Source of the DNA: Trifolium pratense
Lineage: Eukaryota > Streptophyta > Magnoliopsida > Fabales > Fabaceae
Length of the DNA stretch: 64,000 nucleotides
Direction: 5' to 3'
NCBI RefSeq assembly: GCF_020283565.1
Contig: NC_060064.1
Location: 6,346,001-6,410,000, forward strand
Below, piece by piece: positions 45,634-56,600 of this stretch. The position numbers and the translations under genes were made by a program. A model generated the notes under the pieces. The model made no database searches. It was not told the origin of the DNA and saw only the letters and a list, made by a program, of their open reading frames with translations. How positions within the stretch are numbered: position 1 is the first letter of the stretch; each line of letters begins with the position of its first letter.

Positions 45634-48600
45634 CATGGTTATCAATTCACTTGGTTTAAAAGCTTGGGAACAAATCGTGCGGTTGAAGAAAAATTGGACA
45701 GAGCTTTAGCAAATGATTCTTGGAGTCAAAATTTTCCTAATGCTAGATTGGAGTGCTTGACAGCTACCTCATCTGATCATTATCCATTGTGGCTTGTCTG
45801 TGAGCCGATTCAGCCCACTTCTTATGCACCGAGACATTTTAAATTTGAGATGGCTTGGATGGAAGATCCAGAATTTGCTAACTTTGTTCGCAACAGGTGG
45901 TGCACATACAACGCAAATGATATTACACATAAGCTCGATGCTTGCGCAGCAGATTTGTCACACTGGAGCAAGGATCATTTCCATAATTTGCGTAAGCAAA
46001 TTGACACCTATCACAAGAAACTGGAGCAGACTCGTGGTCATGTAGATGAGACCAATATCAATTACTTCAATGCTTTAAAAAAAAGATTAAATGTTTTACT
46101 TTCTCAGGAGGATCGTTTTTGGAAACAAAGAGCCAAAACTTTCTGGTACAAGGATGGAGATTTAAACACCAAATTTTTCCATGCTGCTGCTTCTACAAGA
46201 AAGAAGGTGAATCGAATTGAAGTCTTGACCGATAACAACAATGTTGAGTGCCGATCTCAGGAAGGCATGGTTGCTATTGCTAGAGAGTATTTTTTAAATC
46301 TGTTTCAGAAGCAAAATAGTGCACGTGATGAAGTTCTTAATGCTATCACACCTTCGATAACAGTTGAGGACAACAACCAACTTTCAGCGCCTTTCATGTT
46401 TGAAGAGTTTCGTGAAGCAATTTTTTCCATGGAAGCCGACAAGTGTCCAGGTCCGGACGGTTTCAATCCGGGTTTTTATCAACAGTTTTGGGATATTTGT
46501 GGTCAAGAAGTCTTTAGTGCTGGCTGTTCTTGGCTTAATTCCGGTGTTTTTCCTCCTAGCTTGAATTCTACTAACATCGCTTTAATTCCTAAAGGTGATG
46601 TTCAAACCACTACGAAGGATTGGAGACCAATTGCTTTGTGTAACGTTCTCTATAAAGTGGTAGCTAAGGTTCTTGCTAACAGATTAAAAGGTGTGCTTAA
46701 TAAATGTATTTCTGATAATCAATCTGCTTTTGTTCCTGGAAGATCAATTCTCGATAATGCTATGGCTGCAATTGAATTAGTGCATTATATGAAAGCAAAG
46801 ACTAGAGGGAAGCAAGGAGATGTTGCTCTTAAACTTGATATTAGTAAAGCATATGACAGGATAGATTGGGATTATCTCAAAGATGTTATGAAAACTATGG
46901 GTTTCTCTCACAATTGGATATCTTGGATTATGCTTTGTGTTGAGACAGTTGATTACTCAGTGATCCTCAATGGCAACACAGCTGGGCCTATCATCCCGGG
47001 CAGAGGCTTACGGCAAGGGGACCCTCTGTCCCCCTATCTGTTTATTATTTGTGCCGAAGGTTTGTCAGCACTTATTAGAAAAGCAGAATGCAAAGGTGAT
47101 ATCCACGGGGTTAAAATTTGCAGAAATGCCCCCATTATTTCACATCTTCTTTTTGCAAATGATTGTTTCCTTTTCTTTCGAGCATCTGATAGTGAAGCTG
47201 TAATCATGAAGAATATTCTCTCTACTTACGAAGCTGCATCAGGCCAAGCAATTAACCTGCAAAAATCTGAAATTTATTGTAGCAGGAATGTCTCTCTGAC
47301 CATTCAAAACTCTGTCTCTAATATTCTAGGGGTGCAGCAGGTTCTTGGTACTGGAAAATACCTCGGATTGCCTTCTATGGTTGGGAGAAGTAGAAAAGCC
47401 ACTTTCAGGTTTATTAAAGATCGAATTTGAAAAAAAATAAATTCTTGGAGCAGCAGATGTCTCTCTCAAGCAGGACGAGAAATTATGATTAAATCGGTTC
47501 TTCAATCTATACCTTCATACATCATGAGTATTTTTTTGATTCCGTCCTCTCTTTGCGACGAAATTGAAAAGATGATGAATTCATTTTGGTGGGGTCATAA
47601 CAAAGAACAGTCTAAAGGAATCCATTGGCTCTCTTGGGAGCGGTTAGCTATGCACAAAAATGCGGGTGGCTTGGGTTTTAAAAGTATTCAAGCTTTTAAT
47701 TATGCGATGCTTGGTAAGCAGGCCTGGAAGTTACAAGCTAATCCGGGTAATTTAATCACTAGATTATTCAAAGCTAAATATTTTCCTAGAAGCGACTTCC
47801 TTAGCTCAAGCATTGGGCACAACCCAAGTTACGTGTGGCGAAGCATTTGGAGTGCAAAATTTATTGTTCGTGGTGGCTATAAGTGGAGTATTGGAACGGG
47901 TTATGATATACCGGTTTGGGACAATAGATGGGTGTCTGATGGTTCAGTTTTTACAAGACCCTTGCAACTGGATCCAATGTTAAGTTATTTGAATGTATCT
48001 GACTTGTTAATGGCAAATGCAAAAAAGTGGAATATGCCTCTTATTTGCTCTATTTTTTATAACAGTAGTGCAACAAAAATTTCGCAAACTCCTTTATTAG
48101 AGTCGGTTGTTGAAGATAAATTGATTTGGAGACTTGAGAAAAATGGACACTACTCTGTTAAGAGTGCATATCATTACTGCATCAATGAAGCAATTGACAC
48201 AACTGGTTTGCAAATCCCGGGTCAATGGAATAAAATTTGGAGAGCTGAAGTTCCGCCAAAAATTAAGAATTTTATTTGGCGATTATGTCGAAATTGTATT
48301 CCGACTCGTGCTCGCCTTATTCAAAAAGGCGTTAACTGTCCTGATATTTGTGCTCTCTGTGAAAATGAACAGGAAAATAATTTACACATATTCCTCTTGT
48401 GTAACAATGCAAAGGAAATTTGGAAAAGTGTTGGATGGTGGAATACTTTGCAAACTCACTTGCAGCATAATAATATTGCAGACATTATCTTCTCTGTGTT
48501 ACAGGTTTTCAATTCAGATCAAGTGTCACTTTTCATGGTTTTGTTATGGAGTATTTGGTAACAAAGAAATGACAAGGTTTGGAGAGACAAGGTTGAACCG

Positions 48601-49191
48601 TTTCAACATGTACGTGCACGTGCTATCAACTTGCTTACAGATTGGAAAGGTGCGCAGAATCACAAGAACTTGCACTCCCAGCAACGACAACATAATACTG
48701 CAATTTGTTGGTCAAAACCTCCAACTGGTCGGTACAAATGCAATATAGATGCATCATTCTCCAAACAGCAGAACAAAGATGGAATAGGTATGTGCATCCG
48801 AGATGATCAAGGAAGATTTGTTTTGGCCAAAACAGAATGGCTATCGCCCATTACTGATGTCGATATAGGAGAAGCTCTTGGCTTACTCAGTGCCCTCAAT
48901 TGGGTCCATGACTTGCAGCTGGAAAATGTTGATTTTGAACTTGATTCAAGAAATGTTGTCACTAGTTTCCATAGTAAGCATCCTAACACGTCTGAGCTCG
49001 GAGATATTATTAAGGATTGCGTACGTGTCTATAACACTTATTTTAGAAACTCTCGTATCGAGTTTATTAGGAGACAAGCCAATGAGGTTGCTCATGCCTT
49101 AGCAAGGGTGGCCACATCTCTAGCTAGTTTCCACCTCTTTATTGATGTACCCATATGTATTGGTAACATAGTTAATAATGAAATGCTATAA
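45634..49191 (+). pseudogene. LINE ORF2: endonuclease end, reverse transcriptase, zf-RVT, RNase H
   Basis: One reading frame runs the whole length and is broken only by TGA at 47428-47430 (at a usual Trp position before KKINSWSSRCLSQAGREI) and TAA at 48559-48561 (in WSIWxQRNDKVW). In order it has the endonuclease end (VEEKLDRALAND, SSDHYPLWL), reverse transcriptase (DWRPIALCNVLYKVVAKVLA, SAFVPGRSILDN, LKLDISKAYDRIDW, GLRQGDPLSPYLF), zf-RVT (KIWRAEVPPKIKNFIWRL, CPDICALCENEQENN) and RNase H (GRYKCNIDASF, FELDSRNVVTSF, EVAHALARVA). The catalytic box reads FAND instead of FADD: codon AAT at 47158-47160 replaces Asp. So it is dead for three independent reasons. Confidence 0.93.
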
Positions 49192-49220
49192 GTCTTTTTC
49201 CTTCAAAAAAAAAAAAAAAA
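45636..49220 (+). mobile_element. L1-type LINE, 5'-truncated, poly(A)-tailed
   Basis: The body starts inside the endonuclease region and ends with CTTTTTCCTTC plus about 16 A (49205-49220). A short possible duplication AAATTGCA lies at 45628-45635 and 49218-49225, overlapping the poly(A), so it is weak. Coding content is described separately. Of the LINEs in the window this is by far the best kept. Confidence 0.9.
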
Positions 49221-49225
49221 TTGCA

Positions 49226-49532
49226 AATTTCCAGTTACACTTCCAACCTCAATGCCTTGTGCACTGTATATATCAACTAAAGGTAGTAATTGTTTTATTA
49301 TCAAAAAAAAAAAAAGGTAGTAATTGTTTTATGTTATCAAAAAAATAAAAATAAAGGTAGTAATTGTTTTTATTTAAAAACAACAATTATTTATTAAAAA
49401 TTTATTCATTTAATATAAAATGCACAAGTTTCAATACAAACTTACTATTTTAAACATAAGGGAACAAATTGAAATCTAAAATAAACATAAGGGACTAAAT
49501 ATGTAATTAAGTTTTTTTTAAAGGATATTTTA
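49226..49532. other. short spacer with AGGTAGTAATTGTTTTA repeats
   Basis: Three copies of AGGTAGTAATTGTTTTA, separated by A-rich runs, lie at about 49,280-49,375. The flank AGTTACACTTCCAACCTCAA resembles GGTTACACTTCCACACTCAA at 45,390, left of the LINE. Confidence 0.5.
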
Positions 49533-49541
49533 AACTTTTTA

Positions 49542-50696
49542 GGCTTAACTACACATTTGGTCCCTTACGTTTATTTTAGGTTTCAATTTGGTCCCTTACG
49601 TTTAAAACGTATCAATTTGGTCCCTTACGTTTTCACCGTTAGCATTAGTTGATCCTTTCCGTCAATTTGTTGACTAACTCCGTTTGAAATGTCTACGTGG
49701 CTAACGGAAATGCACACGTGGACACACAGTCATCCAATTTTGTACATGTAGACACCATGTCAGTAATTAATTTAAAATTAATTTAAAATTTTATAACTTT
49801 TAAATGTTTTACAAAATACCCTGACTTCATATCTGGAAAACCAAAACACACTACCTTCAAACATTCATTTTTCCATTGACTAGCAAACAACCCAAAAAGA
49901 ACCAGAGCCAGAAATTAGTTTTTTTTTTTCTTTTCAAATCCATCAAATTCATCATCCACCGTCAACAAAAAAAAATGGTGTTGGGACAAGAAAATTGTTG
50001 TTTGTCCCCTTTCTTTAATCTTCCGAGCAAGAAACAGTTGGGACAAGACAAGAAAGTTGTGACGTTTTGCTTTGTTGAAAGGAGTGGAAGAGAGGAGAAC
50101 GGAGGTGTCACATCCGTTAGGGAGGAGGTGGAGGAAGAGACAGAGCTTGACGGCGGCAGTTGTCGATGATTGGATCTGTCATGATGTTACTGTTTGTTGA
50201 ATGATTTCATCAAATTGTGAACATGTTTGTTTGTAAAAGTCTAATGATTTCATCAAGTTGTTTTAGATTTTGTTGATGATTTGATGATTTTTTTGTTGCT
50301 GCTATTGTTGATGATGTTTTGGGGTTTGGAAAGTGATTGGAAGAGAGAGTGAAGGGTGTTTGTTGAAGATGAAGAGGGATACGTGGTGGGTTATGGTGCG
50401 TTGACCCCACAATCATAAAATAGAAAGAAAAAAAATTAATTTTATAAATAATTTAATTTTTTTTATTAAGTGTTTACATGTGGTGCCTACATGTACAAAA
50501 TTGGATGACTTTGTGTCCACGTGTGCATTTCCGTTAGCCACGTAGACATTTCAAACGGAGTTAGTCAACAAATTGACGGAAAGGACTAACTATTGCTAAC
50601 GGTGGAAACGTAAGGGACCAAATTGATACGTTTTAAACGTAAGGGACCAAATTGAAACCTAAAATAAACGTAAGAGACCAAATGTGTAGTTAAGCC
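49542..50696. mobile_element. 1.15-kb Mutator-type element with about 250-bp inverted arms
   Basis: The arms start GGCTTAACTACACATTTGGT on both sides and continue with repeated TTTGGTCCCTTACGTTT words and GCACACGTGGACACA / its inverse. A perfect 9-bp duplication AACTTTTTA lies at 49533-49541 and 50697-50705. The centre (about 49,860-50,440) is not repeated and has a small open frame. Arms plus 9-bp duplication fit a non-autonomous MULE; the unique centre makes a captured gene piece (Pack-MULE) possible. Confidence 0.9.
49975..50169 (+). CDS. small ORF inside the Mutator-type element
   Basis: An ATG after a long A run opens 64 residues (MVLGQENCCLSPFFNLPSKK at the start, an acidic VREEVEEETELDGG end). 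No family recognised. It lies wholly in the unique centre and could be a captured exon or a chance frame; only weak support. Confidence 0.3.
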   Translation: MVLGQENCCLSPFFNLPSKKQLGQDKKVVTFCFVERSGREENGGVTSVREEVEEETELDGGSCR

Positions 50697-50745
50697 AACT
50701 TTTTAACACGTGTAAATTTGCACATGATAGAAAAACTCATAAAAT

Positions 50746-50880
50746 GTCCCATGAACTTAGCTCAATTGGTAGGACATTGCATTATATATGCAGTGGGTCG
50801 GGGTTCGAACCCTGATCATCCCACTTATCCACTTTAAGTGTGAAATTTCTAGCCACTAAGCTACTTGACAAAAAAAAAAC
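50746..50880 (+). mobile_element. tRNA-derived SINE family S1, complete
   Basis: It has a clear A box (TTAGCTCAATTGGTAGG) and B box (GGGGTTCGAACCCTGATC), the family 3' end TAGCCACTAAGCTACTTGAC and about nine A. The duplication CATAAAAT lies at 50738-50745 and 50881-50888. The tRNA-like head has lost a normal cloverleaf 3' half, so this is not a tRNA gene. Confidence 0.9.
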
Positions 50881-50905
50881 CATAAAATAAGAAAATTGAA
50901 TATGC

Positions 50906-50908
<3 letters not shown>

Positions 50909-50953
<45 letters not shown>
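50909..50953. repeat. (TA)n microsatellite
   Basis: About 22 TA units. Confidence 0.95.
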
Positions 50954-50956
<3 letters not shown>

Positions 50957-51039
50957 ATATATTTCAGTTGTATATATCAATACACAGTATAATGCATAAA
51001 ACCTGTTAAAAAATTGTAAAGATAATTTATCATGTGCTT

Positions 51040-51305
51040 GGCACATGTCGTTATTTAAACATGATTTAAAAAATATAGTGGGTGGTTTTTCTCACGCTGA
51101 TGTGTCATGTACCTATTGGGGAGGAATCAAGGTTATCAAGAGAAATTTAGGTCTCTTTCACAATTGTAAAGTGGATCATGTGGGTAGCAATGGTAATTGG
51201 GCTGCTCGTTTTATGGCCCAAATTGCCACTAAGGAACGGGGCAAAAATTGGCTGAATTGTTTTTCTCGTACTCAATCCATGAGGAATGTTGCCTCTTATC
51301 AATAA
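51040..51305 (+). pseudogene. possible LINE RNase-H end fragment
   Basis: An open stretch without ATG ends NGNWAARFMAQIATKERGKN and stops at TAA 51303-51305. The GNWxAxFMAxIA pattern resembles the last helix of LINE RNase-H domains. A short A run follows at 51,324. The first half is not recognisable and no duplication was found. Confidence 0.4.
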
Positions 51306-51331
51306 TATAAGTGTTTTGTTTCAAAAAAAAG

Positions 51332-52512
51332 AAATAGAACATGTTAGGCTCACATATGAAATTAAATAAATTAAAAAGAAAAGAGTTAAATGGATATAAA
51401 TATATGTGACTATTTTATTTTAGTATTAATTTTTTTATTTATTTGTGCCTAAATTTTATGCTTAAATTTAGTGCCAAACTATCTCGATAAGTACATACTA
51501 AGATCCAATTTTTTTTTATTTGACAAAATTTAGATCTTACACATTTTAAATTAGAATATTATAGCAACGAAATTACACCGACAATGTAAAATAATCAACG
51601 CATGTTTCTTGCCACGTCATCTCAATCCAATCCACTCTCTTGATATGAAATGACAAATTGATAATTTTTTAGGAGATGATCTTATAAAGATACTTTATAC
51701 GGTCACAGTCATTGCATTTTCATTAAACTTTTAATATATAATATCATTTACTAGGTATGTCAAAAGATAAAAATATTCGATTTGACTTAATTAGGCATGT
51801 TGATTTATGCTTATTATAATTTATATTTTTTGTTATTTCATATTTTTTAAATTTAAAATATTAAAATGTTATTCTTCTTAGTCATATATTATTATATGTG
51901 CTTGACACATGTTCGGACACTAATTAAGTATATAACACCCCATTTCCATTTGTATAGATTAATGAAGGAATATCAAATTCCTATTATTAATATGTACGTC
52001 AATAATTTTTTTTTACATTTTTAATTTTTTTTAATTTTAAACTTTTAATTTTTTATATTATTTTATATCTCAAACATTTAATCTAGCTCCACCAAACATA
52101 TATTTTTGAAGAAAGCTTCAAATATTTTTTTTAAAAAAAATAGATTTCTGGACCAAATTACCATTAATTGTTTTTAACCAGAGAATTAAACATAAAACAT
52201 AACTCATACTATAAGACTAAAAAAAATATCAAAAAGAAAAAAAGGACTAAAACTCAAAACATAAACTAGTGAGCTTGATAAAACTCAAAACATTATCTTT
52301 CTAGTTAATAATTACTTTTTGATTAAAACTATTTTTCCTTTTGGAGAAAAAGAAAAGACCTATTTAATTTGATCTTGTTTGTTTCCTCAAAAAACATCTA
52401 GTCCTAAGCTTATTTTGTAAACATTATCCCTTAGGTTGAAAAAATCAATATGAAAAAGGAATTGTTTCCCGTGTCATTTTTCATTAATCTGTATCTGTAT
52501 CTGTATCATATA
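51332..52512. other. AT-rich gene-free region
   Basis: No coding region, RNA gene or element with readable ends is seen. Confidence 0.45.
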
Positions 52513-52521
52513 TAAATATAA

Positions 52522-52698
52522 GGGTCTTGTTAACATGTGCCCTAAGGACACATGATAAGATATACTAAAATAGAAATTCAACATTTAATGATACAAGAAA
52601 TTTAATGCTTCAAAAATCAAAATACACAAATTAGCATTTAATAATTTCTATTTTTACTTCCTTAACATATGCCTTAAGGGCACAAGTTAACATTCTCC
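52522..52698. mobile_element. 9-bp-TSD MITE family B, copy 3
   Basis: The ends GGGTCTTGTTAACATGTGCC and inverted GGAGAATGTTAACTTGTGCC have the perfect 9-bp duplication TAAATATAA at 52513-52521 and 52699-52707. Confidence 0.85.
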
Positions 52699-52954
52699 TA
52701 AATATAAATACAATGGTCATGTGTGACCAATATAGAAGCTTATTATCTATGCATTAATGACTTGCTTAAAATACATTAGGAACGTGTTGACTATTTTCTA
52801 TTCTTGCATTGTCTACAAATTTATCTTTTTTCTAAGAGAAAGATTATACAGCGATTAGAATTGACTTACTTTTTTTAACTAAACAAAATTAATGCATTTT
52901 ATTAATTACCAAAAATTCAACACATGAATAAATACTTTCAAATTTATGGAAATT

Positions 52955-53395
52955 AGTTCAAGAATTGGCCGCCCTAGTTAACGTATGAGCAACCAAATTT
53001 ACTTGTCTCATGACAAACTTAATTTCAAACTTCAAAGTTTACACCAGATAACATAACAAGAATGATATCATTAACGATTGAAAGAAACTCTGAATTGTCA
53101 CACCGCTTTGTACAAATTGCTTCAACTAATACTTGAGAATCACTTTCGAATTGGACTCGATCAAAACCTCTATGCTTATCTTCATGCATCGCTTGCAATA
53201 GTGCTCATGCTTCACCCTCATTTGTTGATAAAATCAACTACTGCCACTGTGTGAATCCAACTGTAAACTCACCGGAGCTATTACGAAAACAGGCACCTAT
53301 CGCTGTCCTTCCCAAGTCGACAAAAAACGATGCATCTACATTACATTTTAACCATTCTATACGAGGCTTTTCCCAATGGCATGTGCTTGAAGGCG
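52955..53395 (-). pseudogene. LINE RNase-H domain remnant
   Basis: The minus strand reads KPRIEWLKCNVDASFFVDLG, IGACFRNSSGEFTVGF, then after stops ALLQAMHEDKHRGFDRVQFE and SDSQVLVEAICTKRCDNSEF. This is the RNase-H domain at the C-terminus of plant LINEs (KCNVDASF, GxCxRxxxGxF, ESDSxxLVxAI). Several stops and frame changes are present. Confidence 0.8.
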
Positions 53396-53462
53396 GGACA
53401 AAAACATTCAGCCATTGTATTTCTTATAAAGATATCTTATAAAGATATGCAGTACAATACAT

Positions 53463-53918
53463 TTCTATTCACTATATGGTGGGATATAAATATTCAGCCA
53501 TGATGTCAATGTACAAATAAGTGATTTTCACATCTATTTAATTTTTTTTCTCGTGATTTTCTGTTTGTAGTCGTCTTGTGCGGCGTTGTGTTTGTAGTCG
53601 TCTTGTGTGGCGTTTGTTGGTTTTTCGTTTTGGTACCGTGTGTTTCGTTGATTCAAATTGACATATCCACATCAACTCATTATAGATCTGATGAAGACTT
53701 GAAAATCAACGTTGCAGATCCGTGAGTATGAATATTCCGGTTACATTTATTTTGTCATATTTTTAGGCACTTTCATGATGTCGTTGTATGCTATTAACCT
53801 AGGTGCTACAAGATAGTTTGTAGATTCATCTTTTTCAGTTTTTATCAATCTTGAATTTGTAATGATCTATGTATGTTTCAATTTGAATGATGAATATTTA
53901 CTTTTTAAGTCAAAAAAA
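53463..53918 (+). mobile_element. poly(A)-tailed retroposon, family R2, with 12-bp TSD
   Basis: The perfect 12-bp repeat AGTACAATACAT flanks it at 53451-53462 and 53919-53930, and the right end is AAGTC plus a short A run. The body has an internal duplicate (TTTGTAGTCGTCTTGTGxGG twice) and no coding frame. Its 3' end does not match family R1. Confidence 0.82.
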
Positions 53919-54118
53919 AGTACAATACATGATTTTACCTAATAATTACATTTGATATAGCAATGATGATAAATAATATTCAAATATTCTAATTAATTAT
54001 CTCATTAATACATTCTTATCTTTCACTAAATTTTATTCTATAAATTTGCATGTTGCATTTAGTTATTCTCATCTTTCAGTAATATAATCTTCATTATTAA
54101 TATATCTCTCAATTAACC

Positions 54119-54768
54119 ATGAAAATTGTCATGCTCTTCTTTCTTTTAAATATTTTTGTTCAACAATCAGCAATAGCCCAATATGACTTCTTCAAGCTGG
54201 TTGTCCAGTGGCCTCCGGCTGCTTGTCTAACATTCAGGTGCACTCCATTAAGAAAACCACAGAATTTTACTTTGCACGATATATGGCCGAGCAATAAAAC
54301 TGTCCCCGAACCAAGGGCTTGCCTTCCTCGCACTCACTTCATAGGAGCTATGGTTTGTATTTTTTTTATGATATTTGTTGTTATTAATTATTAAACATTT
54401 TCTCTTTTAAAAATTAAATATTCATGATATTTGTGTAACTTATGTAGGTACAAAGTTTATTTCCCAGAATTAATAATTCTTGGCCTGATTTAAATTCGGC
54501 GAAAGAAGAAAATTTTTGGGGTTCACAATGGGACAAACATGGCACATGTTCTCAAAAAAACTTCAATGTGTTGAACTATTTTAAACTTGCACTAGACACA
54601 AAAGATAGAGTAGATGTTTTGAAGGTATTTGGTAACAACAACATTCACCCACATCCAACAAATTTCTATAAAAAAGTTGACTTTGAAAAAGCAATAATAG
54701 CGATTACTAAAAAAAACCCAGAGCTTCGTTGCACTAAAAACCACCTCCCGCAATACAAGCCACCTTAA
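54119..54768 (+). CDS. RNase T2 / S-RNase-like gene, altered active site
   Basis: Exons 54119-54352 and 54448-54768 join in phase to 184 residues. A signal peptide (MKIVMLFFLLNIFVQQSAIA) precedes a mature start YDFFKLVVQWPPAAC typical of secreted RNase T2 and S-RNases. The first active-site block reads FTLHDIWPSN (His53; usually HGLWP). The second reads FWGSQWDKHGTC (His109 kept). At the usual catalytic Glu of the E-W-x-K-H-G-T-C pattern there is Gln105. The protein ends PQYKPP and is about 40 residues shorter than the family, lacking the last cysteine region. The family cuts single-stranded RNA; S-RNases act in pistil self-incompatibility. Activity of this copy is doubtful. Near copies lie at 55.0, 62.1 and 62.9 kb. 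Confidence 0.8.
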
Positions 54769-55024
54769 CGTTTACAAATGGATAATAAAAAATGTCTAAT
54801 TTATTTATTTTTCGTCTCAAAATATACGTCTTTAGAATAAAAAAAGTTAGCCTAAAGCTCTAAATTTTCCAAAATGTTTGTGGTTAATTTTTAGAAAAGT
54901 GTTTTTGTAACTTACTTACAAGTTTATCTTTTGGTTTGATTGTCGGGACTTAGTTGCAAGTATTTTTGGAATAGGTGCGCACATGCGTGCGTGCGTTTGC
55001 AAAATTTGCGAAACTTTGCTCTAA
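54769..55024. other. spacer between the RNase T2 gene and its pseudogene
   Basis: AT-rich; repeated almost exactly at 62,690-62,945. A short GTGCGTGCGTTTGC tract is near 54,990. No gene. Confidence 0.6.
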
Positions 55025-55281
55025 TTTTCAACAGTCCGCAGTACATTATGCTTTTTTCAAGTTGGTTGCCCAGTGGCCTTCGGCTGCTTGTCTTACATTC
55101 CGTTGTACTGCATCAATAAAGCCACAAAATTTTACTTTGCACGGTATTTGGCGGAGCAATACCACTGACAACGACCAAGGGCTTGCTTTAACAATAATCA
55201 TCTTCCTCGGATTCACTTTACAGGTGCTATGGGGGTGAACAATGAGATAAATTACGACACTTGTTCTCAAAATTAGTTCAA
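55025..55281 (+). pseudogene. RNase T2 pseudogene cut by the copia LTR
   Basis: QQSAVHYAFFKLVAQWPSAA and NFTLHGIWRSN follow the first exon of the neighbouring gene, with the more usual His-Gly-Ile-Trp block. An insertion after GLAL shifts the frame, then LPRIHFTGAM resumes in another frame. The intron and the first half of exon 2 are missing, and the end resembles DKHGTCSQKNFN with the active-site His changed. Homology stops exactly where the LTR starts. Confidence 0.85.
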
Positions 55282-56586
55282 CGTTGTGAAGGAAAATCGT
55301 GTTTAAAACAGAGTGTAAAACGCAGCGGAAATTAAAATTTTCCTTCGATGGATCCTTGCGAATGGACATGATCAGGGTTTCGGTTATTACCTTTGAAGAA
55401 CAATTCCTCGATTCTGAATTGATCACAAGCACCGCACGATCGCAGCACCTCTAGCCGGTCCACACGAACAATTTCCGTTCACCTCTTAGTGCTAGCTGCA
55501 AGATGACGGTAAAGGGAGATTTAGTGCGGTTAGGGTTTTAGAGAATTTTAGGGTCTCTCTAAAATTCGGATTATGTGTGTAACTATAGACTGAATTGCAT
55601 AAGGTTCTATTTATAGAGCTTCTTATGTTGTCTTCAGGCCAAAGTGGTTATTGGTCTTCGCAAGCCCAATAACCTACTGTTACTAATCGCACCCCACTAA
55701 TAAGTCATACTTATTTCTCCCGTCATTAACTGTCCTTATGTGTGTGACCCTGTAGGTTCTTATGACGTTGGCAATAATATTAATCTTAATATTATAAACA
55801 GTGAGCGGTATCTAGCAACACATCACTGCTACCCAAGTCACAAGAATGTCACGTGATCTGACAAACTTTTCCGTGATAAAACTCATGTGTATAATTACCC
55901 TTTTACCCTTATGTCTATATTGAACACAAGACATAGTACGTCACCCTTGTTAAGTTCAATATTGGGCCCATAGACATATCTCCTGTTATGTAGGAGGGGT
56001 AAATTCCATCTAGGTCACTCATGTCCCTTAGCATGATTCGTGGAATACCCATCAACCAACTTTATAGTCATCCTGTTACGGATAACTTTGAATGGCGACA
56101 AAGTACTACACTCCTACATCTAGGGAACATAGTGGTTTCAGGTCGAAGGGTGGAATATACCACTTATCACTATGAGAATATCTTATGACATTTCATAACA
56201 TACTATGTAGTATTCTCATGGTGGGTCAATCCGATATAACTATTACTCTTAATATTTATATCTATGTGAAGACTTGATAACTCTTTATCTATGATCCGTG
56301 AGATGTGATCATCAGTCTACCAACATAATAGTCTCTATGTTTTGATGTTATCCCAATTCACATTAAAGCTCGACTACAGATGTTTTAAGAATAATGTTCT
56401 CATGTGTAATGGATTCTCACGATTAAGTCACACTTAACGTTCCATTCAATGAACTTACTATTCTAGGGACTCTATTATTATTTAACACATAAACATAATA
56501 AAGAAAAGCCTTTATTTAATAAGTAAATTATCCAATACAGGTATCATGCAATTATAAATAATTGGCCTCTAGGGCTTACACCAACA
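55282..56586 (-). repeat. copia 3' LTR (minus strand)
   Basis: On the minus strand the LTR starts TGTTGGTGTAAGCCCTAGAG directly after the polypurine tract AGTGGGAGA and ends CCTTCACAACG (CAACA in the other copy), about 1,305 bp. It begins TG and, in the right copy, ends CA. It has been inserted into the RNase T2 pseudogene. Confidence 0.85.
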
Positions 56587-56600
56587 ATCTCCCACTAGCA

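Noticed and set aside
50748..50820. Possible tRNA gene with A and B boxes
   Set aside because: The tRNA 3' half is replaced by a SINE body with poly(A) and a target duplication; no cloverleaf is kept.
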